Positions 34,396 through 42,151 of a stretch of 64,000 nt of DNA are shown piece after piece. This stretch comes from Streptomyces brasiliensis (GTDB lineage Bacteria > Actinomycetota > Actinomycetes > Streptomycetales > Streptomycetaceae): assembly GCF_014647875.1 (NCBI RefSeq), contig NZ_BMQA01000012.1:62001-126000 (forward strand). Direction: 5' to 3'. Position 1 is the stretch's first letter. Every line of letters starts with the position of its first letter. The notes below the pieces were generated by a model that ran no database searches, was not told the origin of the DNA, and saw only the letters and a program-made list of their open reading frames with translations. A program made the translations under genes and the position numbers.

Positions 34396-35031
34396 TCAGA
34401 TCCCGAGCTGCTTGGACTCCTGGAGCTTGGCGATCGCGTTCTCGTCGCCGTCCAGCTCGACCTTCGCCGTGCTCTGCCGCCCGAAAGCGAACAGCAGCAG
34501 CTCCGAGGGCTCGCCCGTCACCGTCACCACCGGCGTGCCCCGGTGAGCGACCGCAGTCTGCCCGTCCGGGCGGCGCAGCACCAGGCCCGTCGGCACGCCC
34601 CGTCCCAGCAGCCGGGCCGTGCGCTCGAGACGCGACCACAGGGCGTCCTGGAAGACCGGGTCCAGCTCGCGCGGCGTCCAGTCCGGCTGGGCGCGGCGGA
34701 CGTCCTCCGTGTGGACGTAGAACTCGACGATGTTCGCCGCCTCGTCGAGCTGTTTGAGCTGGAAGGGGGAGAAGCGCGGCGGGCCGGTACGGATCAGCTG
34801 GATCAGCTCCTCGTACGGCTTGGCCGTGTACTCGTCCATCACCTTCTCCAGGCGCGGGGCGAGTGGCTTGATCAGGGTGCCCCCGGCGGCGTCGGGGCGG
34901 CGCTCGCGCACCACCACGTGCGCGGCGAGATCGCGTGTCTGCCAGCCCTCGCAGAGGGTCTGGGCGTCCGGACCGGTGGTTTCCAAGAGGTCGGCGAGCA
35001 GAAGCCGTTCACGCTTGGCGAAGGTCGACAT
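34396..35031 (-). CDS. TIGR03085 family DinB-like metal-binding protein
   Basis: The 211-aa protein has a DinB/maleylpyruvate-isomerase-like helical bundle: FAKRERLLLADLLETTGPDAQTLC, then WQTRDLAAHVVVRERRPDA with the first metal His, and a later EFYVHTEDVRRAQPDW with the second. These proteins often use mycothiol in actinobacteria. The C-terminal SCP2-like part ends AKLQESKQLGI. Its start (ATG 35031) faces hisI, 70 bp away. Exact reaction unknown. Confidence 0.87.
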   Translation of the reverse strand: MSTFAKRERLLLADLLETTGPDAQTLCEGWQTRDLAAHVVVRERRPDAAGGTLIKPLAPRLEKVMDEYTAKPYEELIQLIRTGPPRFSPFQLKQLDEAANIVEFYVHTEDVRRAQPDWTPRELDPVFQDALWSRLERTARLLGRGVPTGLVLRRPDGQTAVAHRGTPVVTVTGEPSELLLFAFGRQSTAKVELDGDENAIAKLQESKQLGI

Positions 35032-35101
35032 ACCGTCAGCCTACGACCACGCTGTGGACACCGCACCGGCCCTGTCCCCGCGGCGCGGCACAATGGCACC
35101 C

Positions 35102-35494
35102 ATGACCAGCACGCCCCCGCCCAGCAGCCTCGCCCCCGAGATCGCCGCCCGCCTCAGGCGCAGCGCCGACGGGCTCGTCCCCGCGATCGCCCAGCAGTAC
35201 GACACCGGAGAGGTGCTCATGCTCGGCTGGATGGACGACGAGGCGCTGCACCGCACGCTGACCACCGGTCGCTGCACCTACTGGTCCCGCAGCCGCCAGG
35301 AGTACTGGGTCAAGGGCGACACTTCGGGCCACTTCCAGTGGGTGAAGTCCGTCGCCCTCGACTGCGACGCCGACACGGTGCTGGTCCAGGTGGACCAGGT
35401 GGGCGCCGCCTGCCACACGGGCGCGCGCACCTGCTTCGACGCGGACGTGCTGCTCGAGGACGCCCCCTCCGGCCCGGCCGCCCCGGCTGAGTAA
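35102..35494 (+). CDS. hisI: Phosphoribosyl-AMP cyclohydrolase
   Basis: The 130-aa enzyme opens the adenine ring of PR-AMP, an early histidine step. Metal motifs are visible: DCDADTVLVQVDQVG and ACHTGARTCF, which bind Mg and Zn. It is the monofunctional HisI type, separate from hisE, which is not in this window. ATG 35102 is 7 nt after CACAAT (35089-35094), suggesting a leaderless message; an in-frame ATG at 35093 overlaps that box. trpE begins 11 bp after its stop, so a His and a Trp gene share a transcript. Confidence 0.94.
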   Translation: MTSTPPPSSLAPEIAARLRRSADGLVPAIAQQYDTGEVLMLGWMDDEALHRTLTTGRCTYWSRSRQEYWVKGDTSGHFQWVKSVALDCDADTVLVQVDQVGAACHTGARTCFDADVLLEDAPSGPAAPAE

Positions 35495-35505
35495 GGTCGG
35501 CGGCC

Positions 35506-36996
35506 ATGGACCTCGAGACCTTCCGCAAGCTGGCCACCGACCGACGGGTCATCCCGGTCACCCGTAAGCTCCTCGCCGACGGCGACACCCCGGTCGCGCT
35601 CTACCGCAAGCTGGCCGCCGAGCGCCCCGGCACCTTCCTCCTGGAGTCCGCGGAGAACGGCCGCACGGCGTTTCAGTGGTCTCGCTACTCCTTCGTGGGC
35701 GTCCGCTCCGCCGCCACCCTCACCACGCGCGACGGCGAGGCCCACTGGCTCGGCACCCCGCCGGTCGGGGTCCCCGTCGAGGGCGACCCCCTCGCCGCGC
35801 TGCGCGCCACCATCGAGGCCCTGCACACCCCCCACCAGGACGGCCTGCCGCCCTTCACCGGCGGCATGGTCGGTTACCTCGGCTACGACATCGTCCGCCG
35901 CCTCGAGAAGATCGGCCCCGGCGAGCGCGACGACCTGCGGCTCCCCGAGCTGACCATGCTCCTCACCAGCGACCTCGCCGTCATGGACCACTGGGAGGGC
36001 TCGGTCCTGCTGATCGCCAACGCGATCAACCACAACGACCTCGACACCGGTGTCGACGAGGCGTACACCGACGCCGTCGCCCGCCTCGACGCGATGGAGG
36101 CCGACCTCTCCCGCCCGGTGGCCCAGCCCCCGGCGGTCCTGCCGCCCTCCGAACTGCCCGAGTACACCGCGCTGTGGGGCGGCCCCGACTTCCAGGTCGC
36201 CGTCGAGGACATCAAGGAGCGCATCCGCGCCGGCGAGGCCTTCCAGGTCGTCCCCTCGCAGCGCTTCGAGACGCCGTGCACGGCGAGCGCCCTGGACGTC
36301 TACCGGGTGCTGCGGGCCACCAACCCGTCGCCGTACATGTACCTCTTCCGCTTCGACGGGTTCGACGTCGTCGGATCCAGCCCGGAAGCGCTGGTCAAGG
36401 TCGAGGACGGGCGGGCCATGGTCCATCCCATCGCCGGCACCCGGCCCCGCGGCGCCACCCCGCCGGAGGACCAGGCCCTCGCCGAGGAGCTGCTCGCCGA
36501 CCCGAAGGAGCGCGCCGAGCACCTGATGCTCGTCGACCTCGGCCGCAACGACCTCGGACGGGTCTGCGAACCCGGCTCGGTCGAGGTCGTCGACTTCATG
36601 TCCGTCGAGCGCTACTCGCACGTCATGCACATCGTCTCGACCGTCACCGGCAGGGTCGCCGAGGGCCGTACCGCCTTCGACGTCCTCACGGCGTGCTTCC
36701 CGGCCGGCACCCTCTCCGGCGCCCCCAAGCCCCGTGCGATGCAGATCATCGACGAACTCGAGCCGTCCCGGCGCGGGTTGTACGGCGGCTGCGTCGGCTA
36801 CCTCGACTTCGCCGGCGACTCCGACACGGCCATCGCCATCCGTACGGCCCTGCTGCGCGGGGGCACCGCCTACGTCCAGGCGGGCGCCGGCATCGTCGCC
36901 GACTCCGACCCCGTCGCCGAGGACCAGGAGTGCCGCAACAAGGCGGCGGCGGTGTTGCGCGCGGTGCACACGGCGAACCGCCTCGGCGCCCTCTGA
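35506..36996 (+). CDS. trpE: Anthranilate synthase component I
   Basis: The 496-aa protein converts chorismate to anthranilate with ammonia from TrpG (not in this window). The N-terminal LLESAENGR motif is the tryptophan feedback site. The chorismate-binding domain has NPSPYMYLF, GSSPEALVKV, HPIAGTRPRG, VDLGRNDLGRV and the GAPKPRAMQIIDELE motif. It is 11 bp from hisI and followed by a perfect terminator, so the pair forms a short operon. No Trp-rich leader peptide precedes it, so attenuation of the S. venezuelae type is not evident here. Confidence 0.96.
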   Translation: MDLETFRKLATDRRVIPVTRKLLADGDTPVALYRKLAAERPGTFLLESAENGRTAFQWSRYSFVGVRSAATLTTRDGEAHWLGTPPVGVPVEGDPLAALRATIEALHTPHQDGLPPFTGGMVGYLGYDIVRRLEKIGPGERDDLRLPELTMLLTSDLAVMDHWEGSVLLIANAINHNDLDTGVDEAYTDAVARLDAMEADLSRPVAQPPAVLPPSELPEYTALWGGPDFQVAVEDIKERIRAGEAFQVVPSQRFETPCTASALDVYRVLRATNPSPYMYLFRFDGFDVVGSSPEALVKVEDGRAMVHPIAGTRPRGATPPEDQALAEELLADPKERAEHLMLVDLGRNDLGRVCEPGSVEVVDFMSVERYSHVMHIVSTVTGRVAEGRTAFDVLTACFPAGTLSGAPKPRAMQIIDELEPSRRGLYGGCVGYLDFAGDSDTAIAIRTALLRGGTAYVQAGAGIVADSDPVAEDQECRNKAAAVLRAVHTANRLGAL

Positions 36997-36999
36997 AAC

Positions 37000-37029
37000 G
37001 AACCCCGGGTGACGGTTCGCCCGGGGTTC
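37000..37029 (+). terminator. Terminator after trpE
   Basis: GAACCCCGGG (37000-37009) pairs perfectly with CCCGGGGTTC (37020-37029), 10-nt loop. A -10-like GATAGT (37034-37039) for the next gene begins right after it. Confidence 0.8.
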
Positions 37030-37046
37030 AGGCGATAGTGGACTAC

Positions 37047-37676
37047 GTGACTGCTGTTCCTCACCCCCGTACCGAAGCCGCGGGCCCCGCGCGCGCCGGC
37101 CGCCGCAGCCTCGCCGTCGCCCTGCCGGCCGGTGCGCTCGGCGCTGCCGTGGCGCTGCTGGCCACCCGGCAGCGCTGGTCGGAGGGCACCGCGACCGTCG
37201 CCGGCGGCGCCTTCCCGCTGACCGCCAAGGGCAGCGACGTCACGGGCGTCCCGGCGGCCCTCGCCATAGTGGGCCTCGCCGCGCTCGTCGCCGTCTTCGC
37301 CGTCCGCCGGACCGGCCGCTTCGCCGTCGCCGCGCTCCTCGCGCTCTCCGGCGTCGGCACCATCGCCGCCGCCCTGACAGGCGCTTCCGACGGCTCCGCC
37401 CTCGACGAGAAGGCCGCGGAGGCCACCGGCGACTCGTCGGCGACCGTGGCCGCGCTCACCCATACGGGCTGGCCGTACGTCGCGGCCGTCGGCGGCCTCC
37501 TGCTGCTGCTGGCCGGGCTGCTGGCCGTGTTCTACGGCCGGCTGTGGCCCGCCATGTCCGGCCGCTACGAGCGCGGCACCGCCCGGCAGCGCGCCACCAC
37601 TGCGCCCGTCGACCCCGACCGGCCCGAGGACCTCTGGAAGGCCCTGGACCGGGGCGAGGACCCGACCGGGGCGTAG
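37047..37676 (+). CDS. TIGR02234 family Trp biosynthesis-associated membrane protein
   Basis: The 209-aa protein has four membrane helices (SLAVALPAGALGAAVALLA, VPAALAIVGLAALVAVFAV, FAVAALLALSGVGTIAAAL, YVAAVGGLLLLLAGLLAVF) separated by short loops, including TRQRWSEG after the first. This matches the membrane protein family found in actinobacterial tryptophan clusters; function unknown. GTG 37047 is 7 nt after GATAGT, consistent with a leaderless mRNA; GTG 37038 is an alternative. Its C-terminal tail is hydrophilic (RPEDLWKALDRGEDPTGA). Confidence 0.85.
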   Translation: MTAVPHPRTEAAGPARAGRRSLAVALPAGALGAAVALLATRQRWSEGTATVAGGAFPLTAKGSDVTGVPAALAIVGLAALVAVFAVRRTGRFAVAALLALSGVGTIAAALTGASDGSALDEKAAEATGDSSATVAALTHTGWPYVAAVGGLLLLLAGLLAVFYGRLWPAMSGRYERGTARQRATTAPVDPDRPEDLWKALDRGEDPTGA

Positions 37677-37839
37677 CTCCGGGGCCGTCCGGCCCGGAAC
37701 GAGGGTCCCGATGGTCCCGATGTGGCGAATCAGACGCTCCACAGGTGCGACCCCAGCGCCCGGCGGGGACGCGCGTACGGGACAATGGACGGTGATGAGC
37801 GTCCGGCTCACACACGCACACAGCAACGAGGAGCAAGCA

Positions 37840-38103
37840 ATGGCGGGCAGCAGCCACGGTCACACCCCGGCCGCCTGGACCGGTGTCATCATCGCCTTCA
37901 TCGGTTTCTGCGTCGCGGGCGCCTTCGTCGTGATGGCGCAGCCGCTCGGCTTCTGGGCCGGCATGGTGATCATCGCCCTCGGCGGTGTCGTCGGCGGCAT
38001 CATGCGGTCCATGGGACTCGGGCAGCCGAAGGACGTCCACGTGGTGCCCCAGCCGAAGACCGCCGCCGCGGTGACGCCCGAGCCGGCCGCCGCCAAGAGC
38101 TGA
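37840..38103 (+). CDS. HGxxPAAW-motif small membrane protein
   Basis: The 87-aa protein begins MAGSSHGHTPAAW, the HGxxPAAW signature of a small actinobacterial membrane family found near trp genes. Two membrane helices follow (TGVIIAFIGFCVAGAFVVM and FWAGMVIIALGGVVGGIM), then a Pro/Ala tail. GAGGAGCAAGCA before ATG 37840 is a good ribosome site. Function is unknown. Confidence 0.88.
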   Translation: MAGSSHGHTPAAWTGVIIAFIGFCVAGAFVVMAQPLGFWAGMVIIALGGVVGGIMRSMGLGQPKDVHVVPQPKTAAAVTPEPAAAKS

Positions 38104-38125
38104 CCCCGTCGTACGACGTCCTCGT

Positions 38126-38170
38126 TGAGGGGCGGTCCCCGGTGCCGACGCCGCTGGGGACCGCCCCTCA
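38126..38170 (+). terminator. Terminator after the HGxxPAAW gene
   Basis: TGAGGGGCGGTCCCC (38126-38140) pairs perfectly with GGGGACCGCCCCTCA (38156-38170) over 15 bp with a 15-nt loop. Confidence 0.8.
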
Positions 38171-38207
38171 CGCGCGTCCGCGGACCGCGAGGGGCACAAT
38201 GCGAGAC

Positions 38208-38639
38208 GTGAATGCCGACAGTCAGCACGTCGTACCGCGCGTGACCCCGCTGGGGCGGCTGGCCGTCCCGGCCGGGATCCTCGCAGCCGTCGCCGGGGCC
38301 TTCGCCTACGTCGGAACCATCGACCCGAACGAGCCCGGCCACTACCCGGTGTGCCCCCTGTACCGCCTGACCGGCCTGTACTGCCCCGGCTGCGGCGGAC
38401 TGCGCAGCGCGCACGCCTTCATCCACGGCGACTTCACCGCCGCGCTCCAGGACAACGCGCCGGCTGTCGCCGCCTACCTGGGCTTCGCCGTGCTCTGGAC
38501 CGTCTGGGTGGTCCGCGCCGCTCGTGGCCGTCCCCCGGGGCTCCGGCTCGGTCCGGTCCAGCTGTGGAGCCTGGTCGCGCTGATGCTGGTCTTCACCGTT
38601 GTCCGGAACCTGCCGTTCGGTGGCTGGCTCCACCCTTGA
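38208..38639 (+). CDS. DUF2752 family membrane protein
   Basis: The 143-aa protein carries the DUF2752 core CPLYRLTGLYCPGCGGLRSA followed by HAFIHGDFTAAL, with three membrane helices and a conserved CPGCGG pair of cysteines. Function is unknown, though the cysteines could bind metal or heme. GTG 38208 is 7 nt after CACAAT (38195-38200), the same leaderless arrangement as hisI; ATG 38199 overlaps that box. Confidence 0.85.
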   Translation: MNADSQHVVPRVTPLGRLAVPAGILAAVAGAFAYVGTIDPNEPGHYPVCPLYRLTGLYCPGCGGLRSAHAFIHGDFTAALQDNAPAVAAYLGFAVLWTVWVVRAARGRPPGLRLGPVQLWSLVALMLVFTVVRNLPFGGWLHP

Positions 38640-38678
38640 TCAACTACTCGCTGTCCAGGTAGTGGGACCGCCTTCAAC

Positions 38679-38705
38679 CGGATGTGAGGCCTACGCCTCA
38701 CTCCG
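38679..38705. promoter_or_regulatory. Inverted repeat upstream of trpC
   Basis: GTGAGGC-CTAC-GCCTCAC, flanked by CCGGA and TCCGG, forms a stable hairpin 68 bp before the trpC start. It can terminate the DUF2752 transcript or act as an operator. No Trp-rich leader peptide was found in 38640-38772. Confidence 0.5.
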
Positions 38706-38772
38706 GATACCATCGCAATGACCACGGGTTTTCGACCCTGAAGGAACAACCGCCCGGAAGGGGGCCGCTCGC

Positions 38773-39582
38773 GTGAGTGTGCTCGACGAGATCATCGACG
38801 GAGTCCGTGCCGACCTCGCGGAGCGGCAGGCGCGCGTCAGCCTCGACGAGCTCAAGGAGCGCGCGGCGAAGGCGCCCGCGGCGAAGGACGGCGTGGCCGC
38901 GCTGCGCGGCGACGGCGTCAAGGTCATCTGCGAGGTCAAGCGCTCCAGCCCGTCCAAGGGCGCGCTCGCCGCGATCGCCGACCCCGCCGGCCTTGCCGCC
39001 GACTACGAGGCGGGCGGCGCGGCGGTCATCTCCGTCCTCACCGAACAGCGCCGCTTCGGCGGCTCGTTGGCCGACCTGGAGGCCGTGCGCGCCCGGGTCG
39101 ACATCCCGGTCCTGCGCAAGGACTTCATCGTCACGTCGTACCAGCTGTGGGAGGCCCGCGCGTACGGCGCCGACCTCGCGCTGCTGATCGTCGCCGCCCT
39201 CGACCAGCCGGCCCTGGAGTCGCTGATCGAGCGCGCCGAGTCCATCGGCCTCACCCCGCTCGTCGAGGTGCACGACGAGGACGAGGTCGACCGCGCGGTC
39301 GACGCGGGCGCCAAGGTCGTCGGCGTCAACGCGCGCAACCTCAAGACCCTGGAGGTCGACCGCGGCACGTTCGAGCGGATCGCCCCCGAGATCCCGGAGG
39401 GCATCGTCAAGGTTGCCGAGTCCGGCGTCCGCGGCCCGCACGACCTGATCGCCTACGCCAACGCGGGCGCCGACGCGGTCCTGGTCGGCGAGTCCCTGGT
39501 CACGGGGCGCGACCCGAAGACGGCGGTGGCCGACCTGGTCGCGGCGGGCGAGCACCCCGCACTCCGGCACGGCCGAAGCTGA
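38773..39582 (+). CDS. trpC: Indole-3-glycerol phosphate synthase
   Basis: The 269-aa barrel enzyme closes the indole ring of CdRP with loss of CO2. Signatures: VICEVKRSSPSKGAL (catalytic Lys/Glu), VLRKDFIVTSYQLWEARA, GVNARNLKTLEVD and VAESGVRGPHD. The start is GTG 38773 with GGAAGGGGG upstream. It opens the trpC-trpX/M-trpB-trpA cluster. PriA (29978) supplies its substrate by acting as TrpF. Confidence 0.96.
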   Translation: MSVLDEIIDGVRADLAERQARVSLDELKERAAKAPAAKDGVAALRGDGVKVICEVKRSSPSKGALAAIADPAGLAADYEAGGAAVISVLTEQRRFGGSLADLEAVRARVDIPVLRKDFIVTSYQLWEARAYGADLALLIVAALDQPALESLIERAESIGLTPLVEVHDEDEVDRAVDAGAKVVGVNARNLKTLEVDRGTFERIAPEIPEGIVKVAESGVRGPHDLIAYANAGADAVLVGESLVTGRDPKTAVADLVAAGEHPALRHGRS

Positions 39583-39604
39583 TCACCCGCTAGGCTGACC
39601 ACCG

Positions 39605-39853
39605 ATGACTCCGACGACCTCCCGGACAACCACGGACCGGTACGCCCGCCTGGCGCGCGGCTGCCGCCCCCGTGGCTGCCGCGCCCCTGCACGAAGGGTG
39701 CACGGCCGCAGGGTCCGCTATGTCATCGGAGACGAACCCGGGCAGGTCAACGGCATGCGATGGCAGCGCCCCGTGAGGGGCGCGGGGCTGTATCCGAACA
39801 TGCGACTGCGTCGCGTGGGCGCGACAAGCCACAGCCGGCCCGCAGCCGGCTGA
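39605..39853 (+). CDS. trpM: Small basic protein of the trp operon, TrpX/TrpM-like
   Basis: The 82-codon ORF sits between trpC and trpB, the position of the small S. coelicolor gene trpX, later named trpM, reported as a modulator of tryptophan synthesis. The N-terminal two-thirds is a compact Arg-rich sequence (LARGCRPRGCRAPARRVHGR then RVRYVIGDEPGQVNGMRW). From about codon 55 the sequence turns into a low-complexity GC-rich repeat that I recognise as a common Streptomyces intergenic element, so the C-terminus is probably repeat-derived. TAGGCT (39591-39596) lies 8 nt before the ATG. The symbol rests on position and length, not on an alignment. Confidence 0.62.
   Translation: MTPTTSRTTTDRYARLARGCRPRGCRAPARRVHGRRVRYVIGDEPGQVNGMRWQRPVRGAGLYPNMRLRRVGATSHSRPAAG
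39766..39853 (+). repeat. Streptomyces-type GC-rich intergenic repeat fused to the trpM-like ORF
   Basis: The block has three dyads: GCGCCCC-GTGA-GGGGCGC (39766-39783), GCGAC-TGC-GTCGC (39802-39814) and GCCGGC pairs near 39834-39850. The text GGGGCGCGGGGCTGTAT and GTGGGCGCGAC resembles a repeat I have seen in many Streptomyces intergenic regions. It stays in frame to the TGA at 39851-39853. Confidence 0.55.
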
Positions 39854-39913
39854 AAAGCCCTGCCCCCACGGCGAACAGTGTCTTTTCACACGCACTCACC
39901 GTGAGGTATCCGC

Positions 39914-41203
39914 ATGCCCAGCGAGTTCTTCTACCCCGACCCGGAGGGTCAGGTGCCAAGCCCCGAAGGCTACTTCGGGGCATTCGGCGGCAAGTTCATC
40001 CCGGAGGCCCTCGTCGCCGCCGTGGACGAGGTCGCCGTCGAGTACGACAAGGCCAAGCACGACCCCGAGTTCGCCCGCGAACTCGACGATCTGCTGGTCA
40101 ACTACACCGGCCGCCCCAGCGCCCTCACCGAAGTCCCCCGCTTCGCCGAACACGCCGGTGGTGCCCGCGTGTTCCTCAAGCGCGAGGACCTCAACCACAC
40201 CGGCTCGCACAAGATCAACAACGTGCTCGGCCAGGCCCTGCTCACCAAGCGCATGGGCAAGACCCGCGTCATCGCGGAGACCGGCGCCGGCCAGCACGGC
40301 GTCGCGACCGCGACCGCCTGCGCGCTGTTCGGCCTCGACTGCACCGTCTACATGGGCGAGATCGACACCGAGCGGCAGGGCCTCAACGTGGCCCGGATGC
40401 GCATGCTCGGTGCCGAGGTCGTCGCCGTGAAGTCCGGCAGCCGTACGCTCAAGGACGCGATCAACGAGGCGTTCCGGGACTGGGTCGCCAACGTCGACCG
40501 CACCCACTACCTGTTCGGCACCGTCGCGGGACCGCACCCCTTCCCGGCCATGGTCCGCGACTTCCACCGCGTCATCGGCGTCGAGACCCGCCGCCAGCTC
40601 CTCGAGCGCGCGGGCCGGCTGCCCGACGCCGCGATCGCCTGTGTCGGCGGCGGCTCCAACGCCATCGGCCTCTTCCATGCGTTCATCCCCGACGAGGGCG
40701 TCCGCCTCATCGGCTGCGAGCCGGCCGGACACGGTGTGGAGACCGGCGAGCACGCGGCCACCCTCACCGCCGGCGAGCCCGGCATCCTGCACGGCTCCCG
40801 CTCCTACGTCCTGCAGGACGACGAGGGCCAGATCACCGAGCCGTACTCGATCTCGGCCGGTCTGGACTACCCGGGCATCGGCCCCGAGCACTCCTACCTC
40901 AAGGACAGCGGCCGCGGCGAGTACCGCGCGGTCACCGACGACGCGGCCATGCAGGCCCTGCGCCTGCTGTCGCGCACCGAGGGCATCATCCCGGCCATCG
41001 AGAGCGCGCACGCGCTGGCCGGTGCCCTCGAGGTCGGCAGGGAGCTGGGCAAGGACGGGCTGATTGTGGTCAACCTGTCAGGCCGCGGCGACAAGGACAT
41101 GGACACCGCCGCCCGCTACTTCGGGCTGTACGACAACGGCGTGGACGCCGCGGTCGAGGCCAACGAGGCCGACACCGCCGAGATCGAGGGGGACGCCAAG
41201 TGA
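39914..41203 (+). CDS. trpB: Tryptophan synthase beta chain
   Basis: The 429-aa PLP enzyme condenses indole and serine to tryptophan. The PLP lysine is in EDLNHTGSHKINNVLGQ, and the substrate and phosphate loops ETGAGQHG and GGGSNAIG are intact. The N-terminus ends FFYPDPEGQVPSPEGYFGAF, typical of actinobacterial TrpB1. GAGG lies before ATG 39914, and the stop overlaps trpA by 4 bp, coupling the subunits of the tunnel complex. Confidence 0.97.
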   Translation: MPSEFFYPDPEGQVPSPEGYFGAFGGKFIPEALVAAVDEVAVEYDKAKHDPEFARELDDLLVNYTGRPSALTEVPRFAEHAGGARVFLKREDLNHTGSHKINNVLGQALLTKRMGKTRVIAETGAGQHGVATATACALFGLDCTVYMGEIDTERQGLNVARMRMLGAEVVAVKSGSRTLKDAINEAFRDWVANVDRTHYLFGTVAGPHPFPAMVRDFHRVIGVETRRQLLERAGRLPDAAIACVGGGSNAIGLFHAFIPDEGVRLIGCEPAGHGVETGEHAATLTAGEPGILHGSRSYVLQDDEGQITEPYSISAGLDYPGIGPEHSYLKDSGRGEYRAVTDDAAMQALRLLSRTEGIIPAIESAHALAGALEVGRELGKDGLIVVNLSGRGDKDMDTAARYFGLYDNGVDAAVEANEADTAEIEGDAK

Positions 41204-42018
41204 GCGGAAACATCCACCTGCTGACCGACACCCTCGCCGGCGCCAGGGCCGAGGGACGGTCCGCGCTCATCGCCTACCTGCCGGCCGGGTTCCCGACCGT
41301 GGACGGCGGCATCGAGGCGATCAAGGCCGTATTCGACGGCGGCGCCGACGTCGTCGAGGTCGGGCTGCCGCACAGCGACCCCGTCCTGGACGGCCCCGTC
41401 ATCCAGACCGCCGACGACATCGCCCTGCGCGGCGGGGTCAGGATCGCGGACGTCATGCGTACGGTCCGTGAGGCGTCGGCGGCCACCGGGAAGCCGGTGC
41501 TCGTGATGACGTACTGGAACCCCATCGACCGCTACGGCGTCGAGCGGTTCACCGCCGAGCTGGCCGAGGCGGGCGGGGCGGGCTGCATCCTGCCCGACCT
41601 GCCGGTCCAGGAGTCCGTGCTGTGGCGCGAGCACGCCGAGAAGCACGGTCTCGCGACCGTCTTCGTCGTCGCCCCCAGCAGCAAGGACGAGCGGCTCGCC
41701 GAGATCACCGCGGCGGGCAGCGGCTTCGTCTACGCGGCTTCCCTGATGGGCGTCACGGGCACCCGCGAGTCTGTCGGCACGCAGGCCCAGGACCTGGTGG
41801 AACGCACCCGGGCCACCGGCGCCGACCTGCCCGTCTGCGTCGGGCTCGGGGTCTCCGACCGGGCCCAGGCCGCCGAGGTGGCCGGCTTCGCCGACGGCGT
41901 GATCGTCGGCTCGGCCTTCGTGAAGCGGATGCTGGACGCGCCCGACCACGAGGCCGGCGTCGAGGCCGTACGGGAACTCGCCGGTGAGCTGGCTAAGGGT
42001 GTGCGCGGAGAGGGCTGA
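41200..42018 (+). CDS. trpA: Tryptophan synthase alpha chain
   Basis: The 272-aa barrel subunit cleaves indole-3-glycerol phosphate to indole, which is channelled to TrpB. The catalytic Glu and Asp are in VVEVGLPHSDPVLDGPVIQ, and MTYWNPIDRYG and VGLGVSDRAQA loops are present. The GTG start overlaps trpB (GTGA). A terminator at 42110-42138 ends the operon. Confidence 0.97.
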   Translation: MSGNIHLLTDTLAGARAEGRSALIAYLPAGFPTVDGGIEAIKAVFDGGADVVEVGLPHSDPVLDGPVIQTADDIALRGGVRIADVMRTVREASAATGKPVLVMTYWNPIDRYGVERFTAELAEAGGAGCILPDLPVQESVLWREHAEKHGLATVFVVAPSSKDERLAEITAAGSGFVYAASLMGVTGTRESVGTQAQDLVERTRATGADLPVCVGLGVSDRAQAAEVAGFADGVIVGSAFVKRMLDAPDHEAGVEAVRELAGELAKGVRGEG

Positions 42019-42109
42019 CGTACGTGCGTGAAGAGGCCTGACGCGCGTTCCTGAGCAGGCGTGACGTAAGGGACATTCCACGCGAGTCACTCGAACGGGT
42101 GGACCTGGG

Positions 42110-42138
42110 ACCGGGGAGGCGCGCTGCGCCTCCCCGGT
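42110..42138 (+). terminator. Terminator after trpA
   Basis: ACCGGGGAGGCGC (42110-42122) pairs with GCGCCTCCCCGGT (42126-42138), a perfect 13-bp stem with a 3-nt loop followed by TCGTTCT. Confidence 0.82.
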
Positions 42139-42151
42139 TCGTTCTGGGGGT

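Noticed and set aside
38640..38772. Trp attenuator or leader peptide before trpC
   Set aside because: No short ORF with consecutive TGG codons and no antiterminator pairing found; only a hairpin remains.
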